Source: Pilasporangium apinafurcum (lineage: Eukaryota; Oomycota; Peronosporomycetes; Pythiales; Pythiaceae). From it: a DNA stretch of 60,552 bases. Below are positions 21,352 to 31,993 of the stretch, in pieces. Positions within the stretch are counted from its first letter, which is position 1, and each line of letters opens with the position of its first letter. A program made the position numbers and the translations under genes. Location: NCBI GenBank assembly GCA_001600495.1, contig BCKE01000077.1, forward strand, positions 92,671 to 153,222. The letters run 5' to 3'. Under the pieces are notes generated by a model. That model was not told where the DNA came from. It saw nothing but the letters and a program-made list of their open reading frames with translations, and made no database searches.

Positions 21352-22911
21352 TTATTCTGGTAAAGGGATGGACTGAGCGCTGTGAAAGATATCTTGCGGG
21401 TCGTATTTCTTCTTGATTTGCTTCAAACGTTCAAAATTGTCTGCACCCCAGTACAGTTCCCCAAAATTCTCACCTAAGTCCAAATCGCAATAATTTTGGT
21501 AGTTACCATCATCCAAGTACGGAAGTAACGCGTCGTAGATCCCATTGATCCACATGTACGATGTCGATGTCTCTGGTTCATCTTTACCAGCGCCAACGCC
21601 GATTTGCACAGAAAATGCAGCGTTTCGATGCGCCCATGGGGTCATGTCGTTCTTTTGGGTCGCAAAAATTCCGCCATACACCTCGAATTGGATGAAACTC
21701 CATGTTGTCGATGGTGTTTGTTGTGCCCAGTCTACGACTAACTGAGCCCCCACATCCGTGAGTATAGTCTTACCATAACCAGCCTTGGTCTTGGAGTAAT
21801 CTTTGTCCTTGAGGGTTAAGTGTTTGGGCACATCCAAGACGCTGTGATCATTGTCGCACTTGCCAGACCACATGTACGCTTTCGTGTCGAGTGAAGAACA
21901 ATTGTCGAGCCGAATATCGGACGTGACACCACCGAACGTGAATAGCTTAGAGCTGTCCAACAGCGCATTTGTCTCATTCAGTGATCCCATAAACTGCCCT
22001 TTGAGCGTCGAACCTTCTTTACCGACCATCAATTGCGTTGTCATGCGTTTGTCTGCCGTCGAAAAAAACTCCATCCACGTACGCAGAACTTGTGCACTGA
22101 CATTAGGATTGAACGTGAGCGTGAACATCGTTGATTGCGGGACTTTGTGCGCTTGGATGGAAAATTTCGTGATAATCCCAAATGACCCCGCACCGCCACC
22201 ACGCAATGCCCAGAAGAGATCGCTATGAGATTCCTTTGTGGCTGTGACGACTGTACCGTTGAACAGCACTACGCGTAGAGCAGTAGTCAGGTCTGCTGCC
22301 AAGCCATAATATCGCGAAACCATTCCATATCCACCACCAGAGATATGACCGCCAATTCCAACACCTGGACATGTACCGGCATTGAAATTGTAGCCACCCA
22401 GTCGATCCAATTCTTTGTAAACATGACCCAATCTGGCGCCACCTTCGACGGTGAAGATTGCTGTCTGGGTCTTGGTATCTGTTGAAATTTTCTGGACAGC
22501 GTTCATCTCGGCTAGGTCGATCACGATCGAACCATCCATGGACGACAACACTTCATAAGAATGACCACCACTACGTGGTACAGGTGCGACGTCATTAGCG
22601 ACAGCGCATTGCACCGCATGAATGACATCTTCTTCCGTGGTCGCAAAGAATACGCCTGCGGGTTTCCGATCGATACGCGCTTTCGGACCGGTCGCATAGT
22701 CAGCGTACGACAATGAAGTGTTGACGAAGAAGTTTTGGTTGTCAGCGAGTAAGGACGAGTGGGTTTGCATGCACGCCTCAAAGCTGTGGAGCTTATAGTC
22801 ATTGGTGTCTCCTGCATCCATAAATGCGAACGAGAGCGAAGCCGACGCATGGAGCACACCAACAACAGCGTAGATCATCGGCCAGATTCGTAGCCGCGTG
22901 CGTTGCTGCAT
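21352..22911 (-). CDS. Secreted berberine-bridge-type FAD-linked oxidase
   Basis: Single exon of 519 residues from the ATG at 22911. The frame stays open to 23004, but this start gives a clear signal peptide (IYAVVGVLHASASLSFA). The FAD-binding domain includes RSGGHSYE (His at about 117) and GTCPGVGIGGH (Cys at about 181). In this family those His and Cys residues form the two covalent bonds to FAD. The C-terminal BBE module reads YQNYCDLDL...YWGADNFERLKQIKKKYDP. Relatives oxidise oligosaccharides or alkaloids and release H2O2. In an oomycete a secreted carbohydrate oxidase at the host surface is plausible, but the substrate cannot be read from sequence. There is no GPI or membrane anchor. 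Confidence 0.93.
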   Translation of the reverse strand: MQQRTRLRIWPMIYAVVGVLHASASLSFAFMDAGDTNDYKLHSFEACMQTHSSLLADNQNFFVNTSLSYADYATGPKARIDRKPAGVFFATTEEDVIHAVQCAVANDVAPVPRSGGHSYEVLSSMDGSIVIDLAEMNAVQKISTDTKTQTAIFTVEGGARLGHVYKELDRLGGYNFNAGTCPGVGIGGHISGGGYGMVSRYYGLAADLTTALRVVLFNGTVVTATKESHSDLFWALRGGGAGSFGIITKFSIQAHKVPQSTMFTLTFNPNVSAQVLRTWMEFFSTADKRMTTQLMVGKEGSTLKGQFMGSLNETNALLDSSKLFTFGGVTSDIRLDNCSSLDTKAYMWSGKCDNDHSVLDVPKHLTLKDKDYSKTKAGYGKTILTDVGAQLVVDWAQQTPSTTWSFIQFEVYGGIFATQKNDMTPWAHRNAAFSVQIGVGAGKDEPETSTSYMWINGIYDALLPYLDDGNYQNYCDLDLGENFGELYWGADNFERLKQIKKKYDPQDIFHSAQSIPLPE

Positions 22912-24186
22912 TCTGTTTCTCGTATTACTCTTTGTGTTTTGATGGTGTGTGCGATACGAGGCAAATTGCGAATTGAGACACAGGTGAAAGACAATAATGA
23001 ACAAGCAAAAATAAGTAAATAAATAAAAATGAGTAAGCAGCCATCACAACTAATAGCATATGTGGGTGTAGTGTGCTGGCGTCTTACTTGATCGAGAAAG
23101 GCGACTAGCGCACTGATTCGATGACTCTCGTGGATGATCGGACTCCTTTCTTTAGTATGACAGGAAGTGGAAATATCAGGAAATTCTAGGAGAAAATCCA
23201 TACTACCCCTAGAATGAACCCAGTAGTGATTGGATAGATCTGACTTTCCCTTCAAATGAACTTAGAAACTGTCCATGGTTTTCCACTGAGATCGCATTCT
23301 AATAAGCGTCTGATATCAACGCGCAACGGGCGTTTCTGTCGATTGGAAGAAAAACTCGCCAATATTGGAATATCATGCAACAGCATGATATATCGGATCC
23401 CAACTTCAGATCCCCGAAATTAATATCCGTAAATAATAATATGTAAAAAGTTATTTACGGTATGTGAATAAATACGGATTTGTGCTATTTTGCTACTAAC
23501 AAAATGTTCAGTCCATTTGACTTATTTGACCATTGACGATCATCCGGTGATTCGTCTTCGATTGCTCTTCATGACTTCCTCACTACCACCGAGAGATAAG
23601 AATCATTGACAGTACCTCCGACTCATTGCGAATGTGCAAAGAAACCAATGCGATCATCAACTGGTTCCTTCCAAGGCTCACAGCTAACAAGAACAGCCAT
23701 GGATTTAATGGAAAATGGTTGATATCGTTGAATAAAATACAGTTTTATCCACCGACAATCAATCGACGCGCTCTTTCGCCCCTGCTCATCGCATTGCATA
23801 TGAGAGCGTGCTTCAACAACAACCAATAATCATCCTAGTCCATCTCCTCATCAGCTTCAAACAAATAGCAGACCTTTCACAGAACGTTCACGCCACGCGT
23901 GGCTAGCGCATAGTCGCTCGCTTGAGTTCATTTGCATGGGCGTGTGTAACAGAGGCACGTGCGGGCGCTAAGGTTCGATCAATAAAATGAATCGCGATCT
24001 TTAATTCACCGATATGCGTTTTTGCCATTTGTCTTGATTTTTTTTCAATGGAATAAGGAATTTCCTGACTTCCTCAACTTGGGTTCCATCATTGCTCATT
24101 GATGAGTGGGTGGATATGACTCGTGGAACAAGTAAAACTTTTCATTCATTAATATTATTGTGCAAAGAGTGAGAGTGATCAAAGAA
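22912..24186. other. Gene-poor region with hairpins
   Basis: No supported gene. It includes the hairpins at 23370-23460 and AT-rich sequence. Overlapping 67-codon frames on both strands at 23.6-23.8 kb show no family features. Confidence 0.4.
23370..23460. repeat. Two adjacent perfect hairpins
   Basis: ATATCATGC and GCATGATAT (23370-23378 and 23383-23391) form a 9-bp stem with a 4-nt loop. CCGTAAATAA and TTATTTACGG (23427-23436 and 23451-23460) form a 10-bp stem with a 14-nt loop. A third related copy of the ATCCGTA motif lies at about 23475. They could be a miniature inverted-repeat element or a structured untranslated region. Confidence 0.5.
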
Positions 24187-24585
24187 CTACAGAAGGCTGA
24201 GTAGGCGTAAAGCCATCATACGATCGTTACTCTTTATCCTTAACTTTTTAAGTTGAAGGCGGTAATCAAGAAAGTTGTAATCTATCCACACATTCTCTGC
24301 AGATACGTTCTGCAAAACATAAGGATAAGAATTAGTGTAGACAAGCGATTCGCTGCAGAGCACCATGAACTACAATAGAGATGTACATACACCCATTGCA
24401 TCCACGCGCATTAGTCCAAACATAGATGCTCGGTTTTGCGTTTCCTTCCAAGATCGAAGCGTTGCTTTCAGCCTTGTTGAAGGACTAGTGATTCGATTTT
24501 CTACTGTTGCATGTCGTTCCTGGAGTCGCATAAACAGAAGTTCCAAAACATCTCGTTTCACAACGACAGTCTTTGTCTTGGGGGG
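24187..24585 (-). CDS. Possible small spliced gene or gene fragment, unknown
   Basis: A minus-strand frame from 24585 to 24393 ends in MRVDAM at a GTGTAT donor. A 96-nt intron leads to an in-frame exon 24296..24187 (ENVWIDYNFLDYRLQLKKL...) with a stop at 24187. The junction restores a continuous frame and the residues look like real protein (helical, basic). An internal ATG (FMRLQERH) could start a product of about 90 residues. No family is recognised, and the 5' end is not convincing. It may be the tail of a larger or decayed gene. Confidence 0.35.
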
Positions 24586-25058
24586 TCATGCATTGCCTAA
24601 TGCTAGAAAAATTGATGGCATCCCACCAGCCACTCTGTTAAGCTACACACTCGTCACATGATGCTTAACAAGAAGAAGAGAAGCTTCTTTGTCTCTTCTT
24701 TCCATCGACATCTTGTTGGTCTTGGTTATTTATGGAGGAGGAAACCGTTACATGAGCTTATACAGGCACATTCGAAGGATCACCTTGCAATACGAAAACG
24801 ACTGCTCTCCCCATAATAAGCCAACGACCCGCAACCAACTGCCTACGTTGGGGGCTTTCTTCTGTGGTTTCGTTCTTCTATTCAAAGCCTTTTTTTCTCT
24901 TGATCCAGTGGTTCAATTTGGTGTTCCCCTATTGACCTTCTCTGGCCCCGCACTCTGCCTCGGTCACAACTTAAAACGCACCGCAACCGATCTTGCTCTA
25001 CCTCTTCCACCAAAGTAGAACAAGCTGTATTACCACCCAACAAAGTACTTACACAGCA
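24586..25058. other. Spacer upstream of PX gene
   Basis: A plus-strand frame of 109 codons (24689..25018) covers most of it but lacks recognisable domains and begins without convincing context. I do not call it a gene. Confidence 0.35.
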
Positions 25059-26198
25059 ATGAGCGGTGTTGTGCACCTCCTTAACGTTTCCATCACGTCG
25101 GCATTGGCGATTAAACCCTCGACAGTCTACGTTCTACACGTGGAGAACACAAAAACCAAGGATTCATGGCACATTCGACGATGCTTTTCTGACTTTTGTG
25201 AATTGCGAGAGAAGTTGGTGGCTCTACTTGATGGGCAAAACACCGTAGGCGGTGTCCGCTCTACCAACGGCAGTACAGACTATTACTGCACGAATTCCGA
25301 ACGCGACTCAAGTGGAAGTGCCAGCAGTCCAGCCATCTCCAAGAACCCATTAAAAGAAGACCTAGAGCGGTTCTCATTTCTCTACAAACAATTCCCACGT
25401 CGGCATTTCTTCGGCTTACGATCCAAACGAGTTATTGAACAGCGCACGACTGCACTCAATCAGTTCCTGCACCAAGCGCTTAACTGTGTGAAGGAGATCA
25501 AGCGAACACAACAAATTGCATTGTATTTTAGCTTCATGACGACACTCGAGGCATTCTTCGATTGTGCCAACCACAAGCGAATCACTAGGCATCAAAACGG
25601 TGACAATGAGGAGACCATCTCACCCTCAACAATTGCAAGAACGAACGCTGCAATAGCATCGATGGCTGGGCTCCATCACTACCCGGTCGCACCAGCAACT
25701 TCCTTCAAGCAGACTACTACACACGAAAACGAGATCACTGAGAATCAAGCATTAGAGAGTGGAACGGAGGATGAAAATATGAGCTGCAATTTCGACTTTA
25801 CATATCTCTTCAACCGCGAGTATGCCCAACAAAATGATGCTAATGACACTGAGGATGAAGATGCGGATAAAGAGATGGAGATCTTAAAGAAAGCCTCCAG
25901 TGCCATGCTCCATCGCGAGTTGAGTGAGATACGATTGCATTACACTGGCAGTCACTACGCTCGTATGGAAACCACGTCAGCTACCAAGATGAGTCCTGCA
26001 GATGCGTGGGCTGCTCGCATCAAAATCGCTGGTATCTACCCCGCCGTGAATGGCTTAAGGGTCCCAGATTTTATCGATTGCCATCAACAGGCAGCGATCG
26101 AGTATTCCACGAAGTCACCACAGGTTAAACTACTGGACACGCGTGATCTTGACTCACGGCGACAATTAGCAACCGAAGATCGACCTGAATGGGCATGA
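25059..26198 (+). CDS. PX domain phosphoinositide-binding protein
   Basis: Single exon, 379 residues from the ATG at 25059. An upstream in-frame start at 24993 is a poorer choice because the PX fold begins right after MSGVVHLLNVSIT. The PX domain spans about residues 5-150: YVLHVENTKTKDSWHIRRCFSDFCELREKL, a Ser/Asn-rich insertion of about 45 residues, then the FPRRHFFG loop and LNQFLHQAL. Such domains bind PI3P or other phosphoinositides on endosomal membranes. The C-terminal half is acidic and low in complexity, with no BAR, kinase or SH3 domain seen. It converges on the RecQ gene. Confidence 0.85.
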   Translation: MSGVVHLLNVSITSALAIKPSTVYVLHVENTKTKDSWHIRRCFSDFCELREKLVALLDGQNTVGGVRSTNGSTDYYCTNSERDSSGSASSPAISKNPLKEDLERFSFLYKQFPRRHFFGLRSKRVIEQRTTALNQFLHQALNCVKEIKRTQQIALYFSFMTTLEAFFDCANHKRITRHQNGDNEETISPSTIARTNAAIASMAGLHHYPVAPATSFKQTTTHENEITENQALESGTEDENMSCNFDFTYLFNREYAQQNDANDTEDEDADKEMEILKKASSAMLHRELSEIRLHYTGSHYARMETTSATKMSPADAWAARIKIAGIYPAVNGLRVPDFIDCHQQAAIEYSTKSPQVKLLDTRDLDSRRQLATEDRPEWA

Positions 26199-26546
26199 AT
26201 GGTCTGAGAAAAGCTTCGCTTTACAGATTACTATTGGTGAACCTATTGTCGTTATCAATTTTCTGCTCGATGGAAGGCGAAAGGGCAAATGGACCAGCAG
26301 TACGATTAGCTGTGGAAGTTTTCTGTTACGTGAGTAAGATATTGTACCAGTGTATGAGTGAATAAAAGTTATGTAACAGTGAATCAAATCGCGAACTTTA
26401 TGTATGTGTCCATGATAAAAGAAGTCGAAGAATTTGCAGCTTGAGGAAGTGGTAAATAATGAATCACCCAAATGAAATTCTGGGATTTGACCAAGCTTTG
26501 AATAAATGAAATTACAGTAAAAGAAATCCAATCTCCTCTATTGTTG
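26199..26546. other. Convergent intergenic spacer
   Basis: Lies between the 3' ends of the PX and RecQ genes. It contains only short frames with no recognisable features. Confidence 0.4.
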
Positions 26547-29500
26547 TTATTGGTATTCTTCTTTTTCACGTAGTACTTTGTCTGCTATCCGTACAAGTTG
26601 TTCAAACGGAAACGCTTCATATTTCCGCCAGCAAACATGGTCTCGCCAGCGTAGACTTGGGAAACACGGTGTGGCAATGCCATGAAAGATTTTAGCGACA
26701 CTGAAACACGTCCATTTCTGTTGCATTTGTGTTCCATCGTCAGACTCTACCACCGGTAGTAGAGAGAGACTCCGTACATCTCGCTCAATGGCTTCGATCA
26801 CCTGTGGAGTTAGTTGCTGGACAAGCTTCTTCATCAACTCTTCATCTGCCGGATCAATCGCTTCATCCTGGAAGTATTGCTCCAGTTTCGTTTTTAGCAC
26901 TTTTGCTTTTTCTTCACGAAGCGCTTGACTTACACTACTGCGTACCTCTACTTGCCTGTCTTCGGTTGCAAGCGAAGCAGCATGCAGTGCACCATATAGT
27001 CGCGTGAGTCGCATCAACTCCATCTGTTCGAGAGCTTCGTGTTTCGCATACACTTCATCCGCCCATACAGTGACGATATTCCGTTTCTCTTCAAGATTCA
27101 CACTCTTCTTCCACATGATTTGCAATCGGAACGCAACTTTTTCCAGTGTAAACCGCTGAATTTGGCCCTCATATTGATTTTTGCGCACGTGCTGCAGCAG
27201 TTTTCGCTCCGAGATATCCGAATCTGTCTGATCTCCATGCGTTTTTTCGTTGGGAAAGAGATGCTCTGCCATTTCACGCACGTGAAAATCGACCATCATC
27301 ACGCTCAAGTAACCATTCACCTGCGTATCGATCCGCGCATACTGTACTTGCTTGTTAGTAATCGCATCAATAATCTTTTTGACAATTGAATATGAAGGAA
27401 GCACGCGAAATTGCTTTTCCAGCAGGTGAATAGTACACCTGGACATCCCCCTGGGTTCTAACAGAATCAACACCGGAGATTCACCACGCTTGTCACCACT
27501 TTTTTCGTCTTTGCTGTTGCTTTGCAACGTCAAGAGTGTGAGAAACGTATCAATTGTCGCCGACTTCATGTCCAAATACACTTCTAGCCATTCCATTTCC
27601 ATCGTCAGATGGGCTATTGAGTCACCACTTTGTACCGAAACGACATGCTGTCCATACAAAGCACGCTCTCGTTCATCAGTGCTTTCTCCAGCTAACAGCA
27701 CGAGCGACAGTAACTGTTGTAATTGATCGCGGTGAAAGGCGTTCGTGAAGCAAAACGACCGAAACATTTGTACGTCTTGTGGAAGCAAATACAGTAACCC
27801 TCGCGCGGGTTTCCCATCTCTTCCAGCTCGTCCAACCTGCTGAAGATAATTTTCAATGGACGACGGCATATGAAAATGCACGACACACCGTACGTTCTGT
27901 TTATCAATACCCATACCGAACGCAATCGTCGCGATTATGACCCGCAATCGACCGCTGACGAACCCCACGCGCACTTTCTCTTTAGCGTCCGCATCCATCC
28001 GCGCGTGGTAATACGCGATTTTCTTTGTCCATGACGCCGGTAGTTGCTCTTTCAAACACGCCGCCATGTTTTCAGCCTGTCGCTGCTGGTGCACATATAG
28101 AATGATGCCCCCCTTGATATTCTGTGTGGTGAGAAATCGACAGAGATGTTGCACGCGAGCTTCATTCGAGTCCACGCGCCGTACCTCTAACTCCAGATTA
28201 CTGCGTTGCCAAGGCATTTGCATGACCATGTCGGCATCACCTTGAAATTGTGCCAGAATATCCTGAATCACGCGATTAGAGGCCGTGGCGGTAATCGCCA
28301 AAACGCATTTCGCCCATTGGAAAATCTTTTGCAGCCGCAAGTAACTCGGACGGAAATGATGCGACCATTCAGAAATGCAATGAGCTTCATCGACACACAC
28401 GAGTGAGATGCGACTGCGAATTTGAAACAGCAGCTGCTGGAATCCATTGCTTAGTGCCTTCTCTGGCGAGAGGAACAGCAATTTCAGCTTCCCTCCAAGC
28501 AAATCACGCACGAATTCAGCGTATTTTGCCTTGGAATTCTCCGCAGATGATGCCAGACAAACAGCCTGATTCTTGAGAATTGGTGGAAGATTCTGGTATT
28601 GATCGTTCATGAGCGAGATCAATGGAGAAATGACGATCGTAATACCAGGAAGAAACATGGCTGGATACTGATAGCACAAGGATTTGCCTGCTCCCGTCGG
28701 TAACACCAAGAGCGAGTGTTTCTGTTGGAAGATGCGCATAATCGCCCACTGTTGTCCAGGACGAAATACTGAGTGACCGAACACGAGTCGAAGATTCATC
28801 ACAAGTGCTTCTTCCTGGTCTTCGATTGGCACTGAGAGATCCAACGGCACAAACTGACGCTCGGCTTTCGCTTCTTCTTGTCCATTAACGACCTGCATAG
28901 ATGATTGAGTGAAAAGCGATTGAAGCGCGAGTTGCGTATGATTATCCTCCCACAAGAAGAAATCGCATCTTCCCTCTTCAAAGCCCAGTGGACAGGAAAA
29001 GAATGCGCGCCCGTGATTTTTGTTTTTCTTTTTTACCACGAGTTTCTGACACAGCAGTGCGTGATGGCACCGTGGCGGTGGGACTTCCTTCGTTTGTGTG
29101 TCACTTGATGATTGAGTGGCTTCTTTACCAGATGTGGTAGAATGAGCATGCTCCACGCGAGCAAGCACTTCCAGACATTCTTGAATAAAATCCAAGCCGT
29201 CGTTCATATAACCTGTCTGCTGGTTGTCGTCAGTTGATCCACCTGCCGATGGTATCAACAAAGAAGGTGGCGCATCAAGCGGTTCCATCCCAGCTGATGG
29301 GTCAACCATGTCTTCACCGTTGAAGCCACTATGGCCACGCATGTTGGACGCATCAGAACGAGATCGCAGATAGGCCGGAAGCTTCCGCGGTTTTCCAGTA
29401 CTGCCTTTGAACCGTTTCCGCATATTCAATTTTACATAGTTGTCGCTGACAGCTTGGCTAGAGTTTTCGTCTTTCCATCGCATAAACTCCGCTTTGCTGG

Positions 29501-30338
29501 CTTGATTACTAACATTATTACCCACGGAGGGCGCCTCTTTTTTCAGCTCGAAATCGTCCAAACACAACGAAAGATGATCACTCTCTGAAGCAAATTTCCA
29601 CTGCGTTTCTATCTGCGCCGATGGTGGTTGCGTCTCTGGTATTAGCGAATTGTTCTGAGCAACACTGGCATCTATGCACCTCGCCACATCTATTTTGGTA
29701 ATCGACTCTTGGTCTAGAAGTGAGCCAGATGCCTTTGCTGTTTCATATGCAGTTGGCTGGAACTGTTCTTGCTGCTGCTTTTGCTGAAGTGGTGCCTGAC
29801 GCCCAAACACTTCCAAGAAAACGTCCTCAAACTGTTCTTCTGATGCGTTAACAGTTGCATTAGCTGTATGTTGCCGCTGTTTTTGCTCATGATCTTTGTG
29901 AGCCTTGATCCCTGCATTCCATGCCTGCTGCTTCTGTTTCCATGACGACAATGCAACTCTTGGACCGCCACTTTCTTTTCGCGCCATTTGCCTACTCATT
30001 CCATCTCCACCAAGGCCAGCAACAGTCGAAGAGCCAGTACCAGCATTAGACTTCGTACTACTACTTGGGTTTTGGTAATTGAGCCGCCGTTTCTTGCCTT
30101 TCGTCACATCACTCGTCTTCTTTTCAGTCAACTCTTTTGCTTTCTTCTTCTTCATCTGGTGCGCGCGCAACAGCCACCCACAGTCATCGCTTTCAGCTGC
30201 GGACGGACGTGCATGCTTCACGGAGACTACTTCAGTCTGTGCTGTAGCGGCTGTTCCTCTCATTCGAGGAAATCCACTCGCAGCAGTCGTGGTCTTCTTC
30301 ACATCCGCATTGGATGCGGCAGCTTGTCGTCGCGGCCA
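26547..30338 (-). CDS. RecQ-family DNA helicase with N-terminal GRF zinc finger
   Basis: One uninterrupted exon. The frame opens at 30494, but the ATG at 30338 (MWPRRQAAAS) is the likely start, giving 1263 residues. Residues 1-400 are basic and low in complexity. A GRF-type zinc finger (CHHALLCQKL...GRAFFSCP...CDFFLWED) lies at about 421-463. The RecQ core follows: VLPTGAGKSLCYQYP (about 543-557), DEAHC (about 645-650), ITATAS and QQVGRAGRDGK (about 832-843). RecQ helicases unwind 3'-to-5' at forks and recombination intermediates. A diverged C-terminal region of about 330 residues follows; I see no clear RQC or HRDC domain. CCAAT boxes lie upstream. Confidence 0.93.
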   Translation of the reverse strand, partial: WPRRQAAASNADVKKTTTAASGFPRMRGTAATAQTEVVSVKHARPSAAESDDCGWLLRAHQMKKKKAKELTEKKTSDVTKGKKRRLNYQNPSSSTKSNAGTGSSTVAGLGGDGMSRQMARKESGGPRVALSSWKQKQQAWNAGIKAHKDHEQKQRQHTANATVNASEEQFEDVFLEVFGRQAPLQQKQQQEQFQPTAYETAKASGSLLDQESITKIDVARCIDASVAQNNSLIPETQPPSAQIETQWKFASESDHLSLCLDDFELKKEAPSVGNNVSNQASKAEFMRWKDENSSQAVSDNYVKLNMRKRFKGSTGKPRKLPAYLRSRSDASNMRGHSGFNGEDMVDPSAGMEPLDAPPSLLIPSAGGSTDDNQQTGYMNDGLDFIQECLEVLARVEHAHSTTSGKEATQSSSDTQTKEVPPPRCHHALLCQKLVVKKKNKNHGRAFFSCPLGFEEGRCDFFLWEDNHTQLALQSLFTQSSMQVVNGQEEAKAERQFVPLDLSVPIEDQEEALVMNLRLVFGHSVFRPGQQWAIMRIFQQKHSLLVLPTGAGKSLCYQYPAMFLPGITIVISPLISLMNDQYQNLPPILKNQAVCLASSAENSKAKYAEFVRDLLGGKLKLLFLSPEKALSNGFQQLLFQIRSRISLVCVDEAHCISEWSHHFRPSYLRLQKIFQWAKCVLAITATASNRVIQDILAQFQGDADMVMQMPWQRSNLELEVRRVDSNEARVQHLCRFLTTQNIKGGIILYVHQQRQAENMAACLKEQLPASWTKKIAYYHARMDADAKEKVRVGFVSGRLRVIIATIAFGMGIDKQNVRCVVHFHMPSSIENYLQQVGRAGRDGKPARGLLYLLPQDVQMFRSFCFTNAFHRDQLQQLLSLVLLAGESTDERERALYGQHVVSVQSGDSIAHLTMEMEWLEVYLDMKSATIDTFLTLLTLQSNSKDEKSGDKRGESPVLILLEPRGMSRCTIHLLEKQFRVLPSYSIVKKIIDAITNKQVQYARIDTQVNGYLSVMMVDFHVREMAEHLFPNEKTHGDQTDSDISERKLLQHVRKNQYEGQIQRFTLEKVAFRLQIMWKKSVNLEEKRNIVTVWADEVYAKHEALEQMELMRLTRLYGALHAASLATEDRQVEVRSSVSQALREEKAKVLKTKLEQYFQDEAIDPADEELMKKLVQQLTPQVIEAIERDVRSLSLLPVVESDDGTQMQQKWTCFSVAKIFHGIATPCFPSLRWRDHVCWRKYEAFPFEQLVRIADKVLREKEEYQ

Positions 30339-30403
30339 CATTTGCTGTGCGCTATGACAAGCAGCTCCTTCAAGACAAAAAAAATAGCGCGCTAAGGATT
30401 GTG

Positions 30404-30444
30404 ATTGGCTGATTGGACTATTTGGAACTATCTCCACAACCAAT
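30404..30444. promoter_or_regulatory. Three CCAAT boxes in the RecQ/HDDC2 divergent promoter
   Basis: ATTGG at 30404-30408 and 30412-30416 and CCAAT at 30440-30444, in the 256 nt between the RecQ and HDDC2 start codons. They could serve both genes. Confidence 0.45.
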
Positions 30445-30594
30445 AAAATACGCCAATTTTTTGTAATAATTAATAGAGCACAAAAAATAGACATATACCG
30501 TTATTTCACTGTATAACTCTTCCTGTCACGGCAAGCTCGTTAAAAATGACACTAAAATACTGTTAGATAAACAACAAAGTTCCTTAAGTGAGCA

Positions 30595-31699
30595 ATGGCT
30601 AGCGGAGCAAAGGCATTGAATGCGGTCGAGTTCTTACGCATCGTCGGGCGCTTGAAGGTGACATGCTATTGCTAGAGCAACATTGGATAGCGTGTATATA
30701 AGTATCTCTGAAATGTGTGCTTGTGCTGCCAGCGACTGAAACGTACCGGATGGGTAAATCACAAGGTCCACCTACCTGAATCTGTGGCAGATCACATGTA
30801 CCGCATGAGCATGTGCTGCCTGCTCATCGATGAGAACAATACGACTGTTAATCGCTCGAAGTATGTTTACTACTACATGCAAAAGCGATCGAACATGTAC
30901 GATTGTTGTTTCTTGCTCACTTGGCTTGTGTATGCGTACGAGCAGGTGCATCAAAATGGCGATTGTGCATGATCTGGCTGAGTCGCTTGTTGGAGATATC
31001 ACTCCTCATGACGGTAGGTTTGCCTTGCTATTCTATTCATTATTTCGTATCTTTTAGTAGTCATTTCGGGATTTTTGGCCGCATTTGCAGGTGTTGCGGA
31101 TGAAGATAAACATCGAATGGAAAAGGTTGGTGATAGCGTTAAAAATTGCGCCGCACAGAAACAAGTTGACTCATCCACTCGGTATGCTTCATTCACACAC
31201 GTAAGTAGGAAGCACTAGAGCAGATATGTGGGGTGCTGGGTGATACTCTGGCCGTACCCGAGATTCGGGAGCTGTGGAACGAATACGAAGCCGGCACCAC
31301 AGAAGAAGCGAAGCTGGTCAAGGTTCGAACATTTCTCCCATTGTAGTTCATACATTTATGACGCAAACTAGCGAGTTCTATTGTTCGTCTCACTCGTTCT
31401 TGATATGTTTAGGACTTTGATAAGTTCGAAATGATTTTGCAAGCGGATGAATACGAACGAGGTTTGCAAACATGCATTTCATAGTCGACGACAGATCTCA
31501 ACATGCTCATTTTCGTTTTTGCTTGGTTCTGTAAAAACTAGCGCAAAACATCCCGCTCGATGATTTCTTTCAGAGCACTAAGGGCAAGTTCCGCACGCCA
31601 CTCGTGCAGTCTTGGGTCCAGCAGCTCAGTACTGACCGCGATGCGCGGCTGCAGAATGCACCACCAGCAGCTACGTCTGAAGAGAAGCCAAGTGCGTGA
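30595..31699 (+). CDS. HDDC2: HD-domain 5'-deoxynucleotidase (HDDC2/YGK1 family)
   Basis: Seven short exons: 30595..30657, 30733..30860, 30946..31013, 31091..31125, 31209..31322, 31413..31461 and 31542..31699. They total 615 nt, 204 residues, and every junction is in phase. The family hydrolyses deoxynucleoside 5'-monophosphates. Metal-binding HD residues appear in [18 protein letters not shown] and [53 protein letters not shown] and the C-terminal [10 protein letters not shown] also match family blocks. This is the most intron-rich small gene in the window. Two donors (GTTGGT, GTTCGA) are weak but needed for the frame. Confidence 0.93.
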
Positions 31700-31768
31700 T
31701 GGGTTTAAACTATTGCAAATCCAGCAATCAATGAACGGGCAGAGGTGGTGTTCACCATATGCACTATG

Positions 31769-31993
31769 CTAGTCCACTTTCATTCTCCAGAAATCGAATA
31801 GAAGAGCCATGCAAGGAGTCTTCCTTTTCAAAATTCTCAGATTCTGCCTCAGAAAATTTTCCACTTCTTGCTGTGACACCGCTGTGCGCGTCAACAATTT
31901 CGTGATAAAGTAAAAAACGTAAAAAGTTGAGGATACGTAATTACGTAGCTGCACCATAATCACTGAAAAGGGAGGGGCTACTTTTAAGAACAT
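31769..31993 (-). CDS. Possible small ORF, unknown
   Basis: A 74-codon frame starting at a real ATG, with a hydrophobic stretch (STFYVFYFITKLL) and a basic helical C-terminus (EVENFLRQNLRILKRK). The composition looks like protein, but no family is recognised. It occupies the spacer between HDDC2 and adenylate kinase, so it may be chance. Confidence 0.25.
   Translation of the reverse strand: MFLKVAPPFSVIMVQLRNYVSSTFYVFYFITKLLTRTAVSQQEVENFLRQNLRILKRKTPCMALLFDFWRMKVD

Noticed and set aside
23960-23990. GGTTCGATC word considered as a tRNA B box
   Set aside because: The upstream sequence does not fold into a tRNA and lacks an A box.
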